Origin: Mytilus edulis
Lineage: Eukaryota > Mollusca > Bivalvia > Mytilida > Mytilidae
Reading direction: 5' to 3'
Length of the DNA stretch: 64,000 nucleotides
Assembly (NCBI RefSeq): GCF_963676685.1
Contig: NC_092355.1
Location: 72,693,176-72,757,175 of the forward strand
Shown here one piece after another: positions 54,769-64,000 of the stretch. The translations under genes were made by a program, and so were the position numbers. Under the pieces are notes generated by a model, which was given only the letters and a program-made list of their open reading frames with translations, had not been told where the DNA came from and ran no database searches. The stretch's first letter is position 1. Each line of letters opens with the position of its first letter.

Positions 54769-57730
54769 TTAGTTCCGATGCAAAGACCTTATCAGTGACT
54801 CAATATTAACGCCAAAATATGCAATCTTTAATGACTTGACAACAGTATCGTAATTATATCCCTTCTTAATAAGTCTATTCAAAGGTTTTGTAAGTTTCTG
54901 AGGTGAATACTGACACCTTTGTGCTTTATAAAGAATATTTCCATAAAAAATTGGATGTGAATTACCTGAACGTATTAAAAGTCTGCATGTTGAGCTATAT
55001 TTACGAATGATGTCTTTATACCGATGATAAAATTTAATAAATGTTTTGACTAGTTTGTGATATCGAAAACCCTGGTGTAATAATTTTTCAGTAATACATA
55101 AATTTCTCTCGTTAAAATCTAAAACATTGTTACATACACGAGCGAATCGTACAAGTTGAGATATATAAACACCGTAAGATGGTGATAAGGGAACGTCACC
55201 ATCTAAAAACGGATAATTAACGATAGGAAATGAAAAATCATCTCTTTCATCATAAATTTTAGTATTCAGCTTTCCATTAGTGATATAGATAAATTATCAA
55301 GATCGAGGAAAGGGCAGTGGTCATTGTTAGTATTAGCTTTATTTAAAGTAAGTTCAACAGGATAATTTTTTTTAATATACATACTGAAGTCGTCATTATT
55401 GAGAGCCAAAATATCATCCAAATATCTAAAAGTATTATTAAATTTGTTTATCAGATGTTGTTTCGATGGGTCTTTGCTTATTTTTGTCATAAATTGTAAC
55501 TCATAGCAATACAAAAACAGGTCCGCAATAAGTGGTGCACAGTTAGTCCCCATTGGAATTCCGATAATCTGACGATATACGGAATCCCAAAAGCGAACAA
55601 AAATGTTATCTAGTAAAAATTCAAGGGCATATATAGTATCAAAGCATGTCCAAATGACATAGTTTTTTTTTGTTTATTGCTACTAAAAAATGACCTAAAA
55701 GAGTTTGAACATATATATTCACACTCTGACTTTTTAAATGCCCATTTAATTAGGTGTGTGAATTTTTTCTTAATGAGAATGTGAGGCAATGTGGTATACA
55801 GGGTAGAAAAATCAAAACTTTGAACAGATTCAAAATCACCAATAAAGGCATGCAATTTATCAAGTACTTCCTACGAGTTCTTGACACTCCAAAAGTAATT
55901 AATTCCACTATTTTCGAAGGCCTTATTTGAACAATTTATTATTAGGTTTTTAATTGTACCAAGTGTGCTGGTAAGAAGAATAGACAATTTAGTAGTGGAA
56001 CAATGGCTTGACGACGAAATAAATCTATATTTGTAAGGTGTTTTGTGTAGCTTTGGAAGCCAGTACATAGTTTGGACTTTCATTGTACTTGGCTCTGCTT
56101 GTAAAGCGGTAGCTAAAAGTTTATGTTTGTTACAGATGTCGTTTTCTGAAAATAGAGTCAGTTGGAATGTTGGTGAATTGGTGATTTCTTTTTTCAGAAC
56201 CTCAATTTAAATTTACGTCAAACAATAATTATATTATTAGCAGCTTTATCGGCCGGGACAAAAACAAATTTCTTGGCTAGTTCTTTTAGTTTATGTTTGA
56301 TACGAGAAATAGGTTTATTTTGGTTATTGTTAATAGTAAAATGTTTTTTTAAATGTTGAATACGTATATCAACTATCTTCATTACTGAATTAAAAAAAGA
56401 GTCCAAAGAGTTTTTGTCAGCTTTTTCCCGTTTTATCCATTTCATACAGTAAGTATGGAGTGAGCCGTGGATGATATTACGACACTCATTCCAATTAATA
56501 ATTGACGGGGACGATATTTAGGTCCTTTACTGAGGAATTATTTTAACTCTAGGTCTTGAACGATGTTAAGATCTCCTGTTATAACATGGGAAATGGGTCC
56601 AGAAATATATTCGGAGGTACTTCAATTGCATGAAGTAGGTTTATTTTCACTGATATTAACATCTTTACACAGTTGACTATAATTAAACACAAATTTCTAA
56701 ATAACAAATAAGAGGTAGCTCAGTATTTTCGAAATATCCAGGAATTTGTTCTTTAACAGAATGGTTGTTAAATATACCGGCAAAATTTACAAAATCAAAA
56801 CCTGTATTGACATTCTTTATTTTAATAAAATGTTTTTTATGATCTTCAGGGCGATCAATTTTGGGAAATAGTTTAGAATAACAATATACCATAATAATTT
56901 GAACAATTTCATACTTAGGACTGCTATATAAAATTGTGTTGCAATCATCCAAAATTTTATTTAACTTATTAACCGCTAATGAACAGAGTTTTGTTAACAG
57001 ATAATGTCTGCCGTTGTTTTTTGAAATAGAAATTAGGTCCGAAATATTGGTATGATTGGTCCGAAATTTTCTTTGATTGCGATTTGTTCTACGACCGTGA
57101 GAACGGTTTTTACGAACAGTTTTAGAAACTATATCCACAATGTTAACGGAATCGGTTTTAGATATATTACCAATTCCCATGATATTATCATTAAGACCGA
57201 GAGGGTAGACTGTATGTAATTTTTTAATCCAATTTAATTCAATTATTTTCCGTGATCGTACAAACTTTGAATGAGATTCACCAGGCTGCTTATTTACTAC
57301 TTCTAAAGGTTGAACTGCTAAATATTTAAAAGGATGGTTGTGCTTCTTAAGGTGTTGGTAAATGATACTTTTGAATTTATTGGGTCTTTTAAAACGATAC
57401 AGATGTTCTCCTACGTACTGAATACCACATCCCGGTTTGTTTCATGTGAGTAAATAAATAATACTGTTTGTTTTTCAAGTTATATCAGTTTTAAAATTCA
57501 AAGAAAATGTGCGACCATTAAACGTGGACCTTACCGTATTGTTGGTGGAAAGACGGGGACATGTAAGTCATTTTTTGGCATGACACTTATCGATAAAAGG
57601 GTAACCACGAGTTTTATTGTTATAAATGTTAGCGATGGTAGTATTTTTAGATAACCGATTGTGAAGATTGAGTCGTGTAAATCCTTTGAACAAGTTTAGT
57701 ATTTAATATTTTTCCATTTCTAAGCTTCAT
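54769..57730 (-). pseudogene. Naiad-B polyprotein (GIY-YIG + RT) with in-frame TGA codons
   Basis: From a likely ATG at 57730, past an early frameshift, the order is: a zinc-binding region (57590-57420), GIY-YIG motif GIQYVGEH (57426-57403), endonuclease C-terminus (LNWIKKLHTVYPLGLND), RSHGRR segment, CxC-type linker (56630-56622), PADKAANN, WLPKLHK, FDFSTLYT, GIPMGTNC (55562-55539), YLDD (55424-55413), DDFSFPIVNYPFLDG, and a long C-terminus to the stop TAA at 54771-54769. Five TGA codons lie in the homologous phase: 57570-57568, 57477-57475, 57444-57442, 56624-56622 and 56220-56218. The last two align with Cys379 and Cys514 of the family-A RT; the others fall at expected zinc-ligand cysteines. 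True damage is separate: frameshifts near 57690, 56690, 56500, 56195, 55670 and 55290, a TAA near 56550 and a TAG at ~55871. Confidence 0.75.
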
Positions 57731-58098
57731 AATTGTTTTTTGTTAGTGAATTATATTATAAAGGAGCAAAGACTGGCGTCCAGAATATGAACCAGCATAC
57801 AATAATTTAAGTTATGTAAAATTGATAAATCTGTTCGGCTAAAAATGTCAAACTCTATCAGTATTAATTACCCGAAAAAGATAGGGTATATCAGGGTAGG
57901 ACTGATGGCTGACTAAATAGTAGAAGGGGGCTGAATATTGAAATACTACCTTTTGATAAATATTCCCAAAGTAATGAACAAGAGCAGTTCTCGCTCGGAC
58001 ACACACTCCATAATCTAGTATATTATAAGAGCATAAATCTGAAGCACGGAGATGCACTCTACTGCCTCCACACGGCACTAAAGAGAAACTCTGTAAAA

Positions 58099-58588
58099 AA
58101 TAAAATTGAGAATGGAAATGGGGAATGTGCCAAAGAGACAACAACCCGACCATAGAAAAAAAACAACAGCAGAAGGTCACCAACAGGTCTTCAATGTAGC
58201 GAGAAACTCTCGCACCCGGAGGCGTCCTTCATCTGGCCCCTAAACAAATATATACTAGTTCAGTGATAATGAACGCCATACTAATTTTCAAATTGTACAC
58301 AAGAAACTAAAATAAAAATAATACAAGACTAACAAAGGCCAGAGGCTCCTGACTTGGGACAGACGCAAAAATGCGGCGGGGTTAAACATGTTTATGAGAT
58401 CTCAACCCTCCCCCTATACCTCTAACCAATGTAGAAAAGTAAACGCATAACAATACGCACATTAAAATTCAGTTCAAGAGATGTCCGAGTCTGATGTCAG
58501 AGATGTAACCAAAGAAAATAAACAAAATGACAATAATACATAAATAACAACAGACTACTAACAGTTAACTGACATGCCAGCTCCAGAC
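58099..58588 (-). repeat. Naiad family-B tail, directly upstream of the long copy
   Basis: 'aattgagaatggaaatggggaa' region to 'gacatgccagctccagact'. It ends before the SECIS position. Same strand as the long copy and abutting its leader, hence a possible pseudo-LTR. Confidence 0.85.
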
Positions 58589-58599
58589 TCATGAAAGTA

Positions 58600-58965
58600 T
58601 GGTTGTGAAGACTGCACTGGTGAACAATATGTTAAGGCCAGCAGACATAGGATCTGAAACTATTACAGTAATATTTGGTTTAAGCCAGGAACTAGTTATT
58701 GGCGAGCTTGTGAGGTCACGCATTCCTGGTGCATGTACCTTTCGGACATATCAGTCATTCATAGATGCAATCATGAACTACTAACACAAAGCTAGGTGCC
58801 AGGTTCGATTCCAGTTCTGAAATGAACATTTCAGGGACTGAATTTTCGGCTCTCCCTTGACACCATTTGTGAGAATGGTCTTGAGGAAACGATGATTGTC
58901 CGTCGAAAGGGGACGATAAATGGCTGACCGGTGTTAAGAGAGAGAGAGTCATATCTCATACACGT
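58600..58965 (+). repeat. SINE-like segment (tentative)
   Basis: Holds a tRNA B-box-like word 'ggttcgattcc' (58802-58812) and a distinctive downstream stretch ('ttttcggctctcccttgac', 'ggggacgataaatggctgacc', 'aagagagagagagtcatatc'). This resembles the body of tRNA-derived molluscan SINEs. No good A box is visible and only one copy is present, so it is tentative. Confidence 0.4.
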
Positions 58966-58967
58966 TA

Positions 58968-59208
58968 ATCACATAAGCAACACGACGGGTGCCACCTGTG
59001 GAGAAGGATCTACTTACCCTTCCGGAGCACCTGAGATCACCCCTAGTTTTTGGTGGGGTTCGTGTTGTTTATTCTTTAGTTTTCTATGTTGTGTCATGTG
59101 TTCTATTGTTTTTCTGTTTGTCTTTTTCATTTTTAGCCATGGCGTTGTCAGTTTGTTTTAGATTTATGAGTTTGACTGTCCCTTTGGTATCTTTCGTCCC
59201 TCTTTTAA
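58968..59208 (+). repeat. Naiad family-A 3' tail copy
   Basis: 'aatcacataagcaacacgac' to 'tctttcgtccctcttttaaa'. About 98% identical by eye to 9570-9810, a recent 5'-truncated insertion. Confidence 0.88.
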
Positions 59209-59209
59209 A

Positions 59210-59527
59210 TTCACCCTTGTAGATATCGAAAAAGAGCAGGCTAATGCCGCTACAAGGCAGTACTCGCACCCGCAAAGTGGAAAGGGATTAATATAAGTTG
59301 AAAAAACTTGTTTCTCAGTACACTATAAATAAATATGTATAAACTTAAACTGTATTGTGTACATTTACTTCAACTAACAGAAGGAATTTAAGAAACACAA
59401 ACAATACGTCTCTGATTTAATCTATGTGTTGAAATAAAAAGATAAATGCTACAGAATGATGATTCTTCTCACTACATTTTGCATTCATGGTGATATATAT
59501 ATTCTTAGTTTTAACAAATAATTAGTA

Positions 59528-59562
<35 letters not shown>

Positions 59563-60600
59563 ATTTCATATGGATAGTTTACCTGATGTTTCCTTGTTAG
59601 AGAACAACATGCACGAAAAATTATATGAATAAATCAAAAATCCATTAATCTTGTTAATCCTAATTATATCAGAGGCTAAATTCTTATAAGATACAATGTA
59701 GTTTCATAATTAAATAAGAAAATAAGGATAAAAGTAACTTAATAATTTAGTGCGCTAGTTAATAAGTTGACTATCTATATAGTTTGAGCTCAATAAAATA
59801 AGGTAAGAAGATTCGTCAGTTACTTGGAGTGTCATAGTACATTGTATACGTTATCACTCTTCCATATTCTTCAACTTGTTTGTGTGCTAGTGTAACAGGG
59901 CTTTATTCTTATTTTTTCTGTAACTACTCATTATTTCGGATGTATGTATTCGGGATAGAATAATAAATCTTGTCCGTTGTCATAGGAAACCAGCTGTTTT
60001 AATATTAACCAATAAACTGATAAGTGATAGTATACCTCTACTGTGCAACTCATGTACTGTATAAACTGTCGCACTAATCTAGACTAAAATCATTCAACTA
60101 ATTAAGTATTGACTACCAACTCTTTGATGCAGTTGACACGACAAACCAGTCCGGTGTCAAATAGTTGTGCGTTGTATACAATGAACTCAATATTTTTTTT
60201 CGGGAAATTTTTGATTTGTGTCTTGACATTTTTTTTTTCTAAATGGGCCATATTTAGCTCTGTGTTATGGGTGATCACTGCCACAGTGACTAACATTTTT
60301 CTGTTGATAACTTGGTACAGTGCTTTCAAACACATTTTTTGGGGGGTCAAAGTTATACCCTTTTACTTTTTCTGTGAATACTTGTCTTGAGCCAATGCAC
60401 CTTGTTTAAATTTTGTGTTGTGTTTCTTTGTAATTGTATCCTCTAGTTTACACATTATTTTTTTTTTTAGATTTATAACTTTGACGAAGATGAACAAAAC
60501 AATCTTCAGATAAATCCAAGGACTTTAAACTTTAGAACAAATAATTTTCAAATATATGCAACTAGTACTAATTAAAAAAAAAACATAAATCATTGAAATA
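59210..60600. other. Non-coding stretch, no gene seen
   Basis: Apart from the TG microsatellite, I see only AT-rich DNA. Two opposite-strand frames at 60102-60390 overlap each other and have no motif. Confidence 0.4.
59532..59559. repeat. (TG)14 microsatellite
   Basis: Uninterrupted TG dinucleotide run. Confidence 0.95.
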
Positions 60601-61400
60601 AACGTGGAATCACAAACAACATCGAACAGTAAAAAATATGAACAAACTCCTAAAAAACAAGAGTAAGCCCAGATGCTCTGGAAAGGTAAACTGATGATAT
60701 TTTTCAAACTAGAGATATGAAAGATAAAAATCCCAAATTACTGGACGTAAACGCATGCAAATCTGGTGTCTTGATTAAACTAAATTCCAAAATCCCAATG
60801 ATAATGTACCATGTTCCCAAAATCCCGAACTTAAAGATGGACAATGGACGGTTCTTGATCCTCGATGATGGAGCTACCCCCTCCTTTCTCCCCCGTTATG
60901 TTCTCAAGCTTTTAATTATTACATTTTTTTTTAAATTTCCACCCAAACAGTTTCAATTATTTACCATACTGTAAGTAGTGAAATTACAACTGTCCTGCAG
61001 AGCTAAATGTGTTCACGTTTATTAAAACGGTCGTTTATCTTTTTTGCAATCATAAGCCGTTCATCATCATAATCTCTGAAAAAAACATTTTTTAATCATT
61101 TGAAAAGGCTGATGACCACAACATAAGATTTTAGTAAACATAAATATAGTTTATGAACACAATGTATTCAAGTGATCCATATTCTCACACATTGTGTACA
61201 TGTACATTCAGTTTACATTAAGAATAGAAATTTTGGAAGAAAACATTTGAATTGTCATCAAAGTCCGACCCGTGCTACGGGTCAAAGGTCAAATAATTTC
61301 CTGAAACCATATACGTTAAATTTCTTTTGCCATAGGGTACATTAAAATAATACATGGATACAAAATATTAAATACCTCTAATTAAATCCGACAGAGTACC
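60600..61400. other. Non-coding stretch with a possible old family-A tail
   Basis: 'agatgctctggaaaggtaaa' at 60671-60690 recalls the family-A tail in reverse. Otherwise nothing is supported. Confidence 0.35.
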
Positions 61401-61404
61401 TACT

Positions 61405-61870
61405 TGAAAGCTAGGTTCACACTTCCGATCATATCAACTCAATCAAGCTCGACCAAGACAAATTACGTGATCGGGAGACTGGTCTAACTCAATCGACAAG
61501 AATGTTCGGGATAGTCTACCTTGCTCGTCATCGATCTGACTTTCTACCCGAGAGTTTTTGACATGTCAAAAGTATTCGAGTAAGCATCGAGAATTAAGTC
61601 ACTCGAGAAGGGATCGAGAATTCGTCGAGTAGTAGTCGAATTAACCTGAAAAGGGTCGTGTAGAAATCGAGTTGGTCGGAATACAAAAAATTTACCGATG
61701 AGTACTCGACCTTTGCTCGACTAATTTTCGATCATTTCCAGATTAACTCGACCAATGCCCGATCGCTTCCAGATCACTGCGACTTCTATATTCATTTTAT
61801 CCCAGACCAACTCGACCATTACCCCATCCCATCGCGACCACATTCGACTACTCTTCTATCTCTGCCCGGC
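61405..61870. mobile_element. GC-richer repeat rich in TCGA words
   Basis: Starts 'agctaggttcacacttccga', similar in type to the left end of the element at 16440. The body is crowded with 'ctcgac', 'atcgag', 'gatcg' words. A matching right end was not found. Probably a degenerate non-autonomous DNA transposon. Confidence 0.45.
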
Positions 61871-62037
61871 CATACACGAAAACACATGACTGCTACATGA
61901 TTATCTAAAAGTGTGTGCTGATCTGGTTAACTCTCATAAGTCTGCTTCCGCAAAAATATATTGGCAACATTATTTTTAACTGTACAAAAATTCTTCCATG
62001 TACAGTACGTGTCTTTACTTTTGAAAGGAGAGGTAAC

Positions 62038-62262
62038 ATTTAAAAAGAGAGGAAAAAGACACTAAAGAAACAATCAAACTCAAAGGTCGAAAACAAACTG
62101 ACACAGCCATATCGAAAACGAAAACCGACGCGAAGACAAACATAGAAAACCGAAAACCGACGAGAAGATAAACATAGAAAATTAAAAACTTAGCTACACG
62201 TAACCCAACAAAACCTGGGATGATTTCAAGTGTTCCGGAAGGGATGAAAGTCCTGCAATTTT
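62038..62262 (-). repeat. Diverged Naiad family-A tail
   Basis: 'caatcaaactcaaaggtcg', 'caaactgacacagccat', 'gtaacccaacaaaacctggg' and 'tgttccggaagggatgaaag' follow the reversed family-A tail, with an internal ~25-bp duplication ('aaaccgacgcgaagacaaac'). Confidence 0.7.
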
Positions 62263-62451
62263 GGAATCGGCGTTTTTTCCAAATATAAAAGTATAATTGT
62301 GCAATGACATTCATTATTAGACTGCTGATGACTATATTATCTTTCAAAGTTGGTTTATAAGAACATCAAGATCACATTTTACCTTTTTTATAGGCTATTT
62401 TCTGTTTTGTCTGTCCGTATTTTCCGTTTGTGAAGAAATATTTGTAGTATA

Positions 62452-62560
62452 AAAAAGAAGATGTGGTACAATTGCCAATGAAACAGCTCTTCACAGAACA
62501 CCAAAATTGCACAGAAAATATAAATAACAACTATAAGTCACCTTACAGTCTATTTTCTTT
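62452..62560 (+). repeat. Family-D repeat
   Basis: 'aaagaagatgtggtacaattg' region then 'acagctcttcacagaacacc' and 'aactataagtcaccttaca'. Confidence 0.6.
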
Positions 62561-62619
62561 TAATTCGAACATTTTGACGTAATTTCGCACAAAAGACGAA
62601 AGTCATATATTTTTTATTT

Positions 62620-63245
62620 GGAGCGAATTTCTTTCTAACACTAACAATACAAACTGTTCAGCAAGCACATGTTTTGATCATTTGTTTCCAACATACTTTT
62701 GCAGAGTTTGCATAATCTTTGACAAACTATACACTCGCTGCAAATGCGTCTACAGTTTGCCATTTGTCGTTTGTTAGTTCAAACGATGAATTTCTTTCTA
62801 ACTTTAATATTAAATCAATTATCTAAACGTGTTCTTACTTGTCATAACTCAAAAAATGTCTCAACTTACTCAAATTTCGGTATTAAACTCCTTTCTTTCA
62901 TTAAAATAACAGCTATAAAAAAAGAGAGTATCACCTACAATATTTGGAGTTATGAACAGGGTCAGCAAACTCTGCTTTTGTTTACTTCTGTAACGTTTAA
63001 CAAACTATAAAAAACAGCACACAACGTTTACCAAACTTTGGTTAGAAAGAAATGCACTCTCGATATCTTGATAGATATATCTAAAGTTGTAAACAGTTTC
63101 AGAAAAAGTATCACTCCATGTGAATAAAATTTTACTTTGGGTCAAATTTTTGGGAAATATGTGACAATTTTACCCTCTTTTTGCAATATATTTAAAGTGC
63201 ATTTCTTTCTACTACAAAATTTGGGTTAGAAAGAAATGCGGCCAT
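62620..63245. repeat. Segment with inverted 'atttctttctaac' motifs
   Basis: 'aatttctttctaac' at ~62625 and ~62790 faces 'gttagaaagaaatgc' at ~63040 and ~63225, with another 'gcatttctttct' at ~63201. It could be nested MITEs; boundaries unclear. Confidence 0.4.
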
Positions 63246-63249
63246 AGCA

Positions 63250-64000
63250 AATACATGCATGCTGTTGCTCTACAGCAAAAATAAAATAAATATATTTAAC
63301 CATTCAACTACTAGATATCAAATTTATGAAAAATACTGATTACATACTTATGCACATATATGACACAAACTATACGCTTTATTTGTAAGAAAGCAAGGGA
63401 AAGGGGATGGTAAAATTTGTGTATTATATTGCTATCTAAAATAAGTAATATTCCAGTGACAAATCTTATTTTGTGATGTCATTTCCCCTCCAAATAAAAC
63501 AATAAAACTACCATTACATATCAGTGTCTTCTATGAGGAATTATTTATAAGCATTGCGTTCCTCTTTGATGATTTAGTGCAAGTCTCTCATACTGCCTAC
63601 ACATTGGTCGTTGTGTGAGCCACTGCCTCATCTAGATTTCTCGGCGCCTTTTGCTGTCTAAACCATCTTGTTCGTCTTCTATGCACTCTTCAAGCTCCGT
63701 TACAGCTTTTAACCTGTCTCTATGAGCTCTTACCACCTTGTCCACAAATCTAACTGCTTTATTACAATGTAGATATGTTAAATGTATGACTTTAATCGGA
63801 CCTTCTACTGAATATAACCAAATAAACGGAAAATGTGTCCATGGGACACTGATAATGCCCTAGCTAGCATCACTAACTTTCTAAAGGGTCATTACTCAAG
63901 AACGAACACCCAAATTCGCATTTGAACTGTGTTTTATGGTAATAAGCATTGTGTATACGGCGTTTCATAAAATGTGGTCGAGGCAAAATGAAATTAGAGA
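63250..64000. other. Non-coding stretch, no gene seen
   Basis: Less AT-rich towards 63600-63750 ('ctcggcgccttttgctg'), but I find no open frame or motif to support a feature. Confidence 0.35.

Larger units (their letters stand above)
53962..58098 (-). mobile_element. Naiad family-B retroelement, long degenerate copy
   Basis: The 3' terminus is at ~53962 ('attgagaatgg' on the plus strand), the 3' untranslated region runs to 54768, and the coding region 54769 to ~57730 is followed upstream by ~370 bp of possible 5' leader. A family-A tail (54041-54221) is nested in its tail. Immediately upstream, at 58099-58588, sits another family-B tail in the same orientation, resembling the pseudo-LTR tandem arrangement typical of Penelope-like elements. 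Confidence 0.75.

Noticed and set aside
55610..56445. Several separate small RT-like genes on the minus strand at 55-57 kb
   Set aside because: They are pieces of one damaged Naiad-B coding region, broken by frameshifts, a TAA, a TAG and in-frame TGA codons.
54769..57600. Treating all five TGA codons as ordinary nonsense mutations
   Set aside because: All five fall at cysteine positions and a SECIS-like hairpin follows the stop codon, which decay does not explain. The copy is dead for other reasons.
58802..58812. A tRNA gene suggested by a B-box-like word
   Set aside because: No matching A box or cloverleaf arms could be found upstream. More likely a SINE body.
60102..60390. Overlapping 82- and 93-codon frames on opposite strands
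   Set aside because: No motif, low complexity, and mutual overlap. Nothing else supports a gene.

Overview
The window looks like nuclear DNA of a bivalve mollusc, most likely a mytilid mussel (inference). It is AT-rich and gene-poor, has split genes with GT-AG introns, carries an inhibitor-of-apoptosis (IAP) gene of the type expanded in bivalves, and is packed with interspersed repeats, including Penelope-like elements of the Naiad type (N-terminal GIY-YIG endonuclease, CxC linker, C-terminal RT). There is no sign of operons or of prokaryotic or organellar sequence. LAYOUT: 1-6.6 kb is repeat-derived and non-coding. At 6.67-10.13 kb a small multi-pass membrane protein gene is split by a 5'-truncated Naiad retroelement (family A) that continues the host reading frame, giving one 946-codon open frame. 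An uninterrupted paralogue of the host gene lies at 49.19-49.89 kb. At 16.0-26.8 kb the minus strand carries an IAP gene (two BIR domains, a UBA-like segment, a C-terminal RING). One of its introns holds a 3.96-kb CACTA-ended foldback transposon built from inverted arrays of a ~194-bp unit. At 35.45-41.42 kb is a nearly complete PIF/Harbinger transposon with a CTG target duplication, a DDE transposase gene and a Myb/SANT-like partner gene, facing each other, with three nonsense codons in total. At 41.66-45.65 kb is a second large inverted repeat. From 50 kb on, sequence is dominated by Naiad 3' ends, including a long degenerate copy at 53.96-57.73 kb on the minus strand. MAIN RESULT: in that degenerate Naiad copy (family B) five TGA codons interrupt the homologous reading phase. 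Two align with cysteines of the other Naiad copy in this window and three fall at expected cysteines of the endonuclease zinc-binding region. About 60 nt after the stop codon on the same strand is a hairpin with the hallmarks of a eukaryotic SECIS element, seen again in two truncated copies. Family B therefore appears to be a selenocysteine-encoding retroelement. Multi-selenocysteine Naiads have been reported from spiders and clams; I cannot tell whether this mussel lineage has been described. The rest of the window is interspersed repeats, MITE-like palindromes and apparently empty non-coding DNA.
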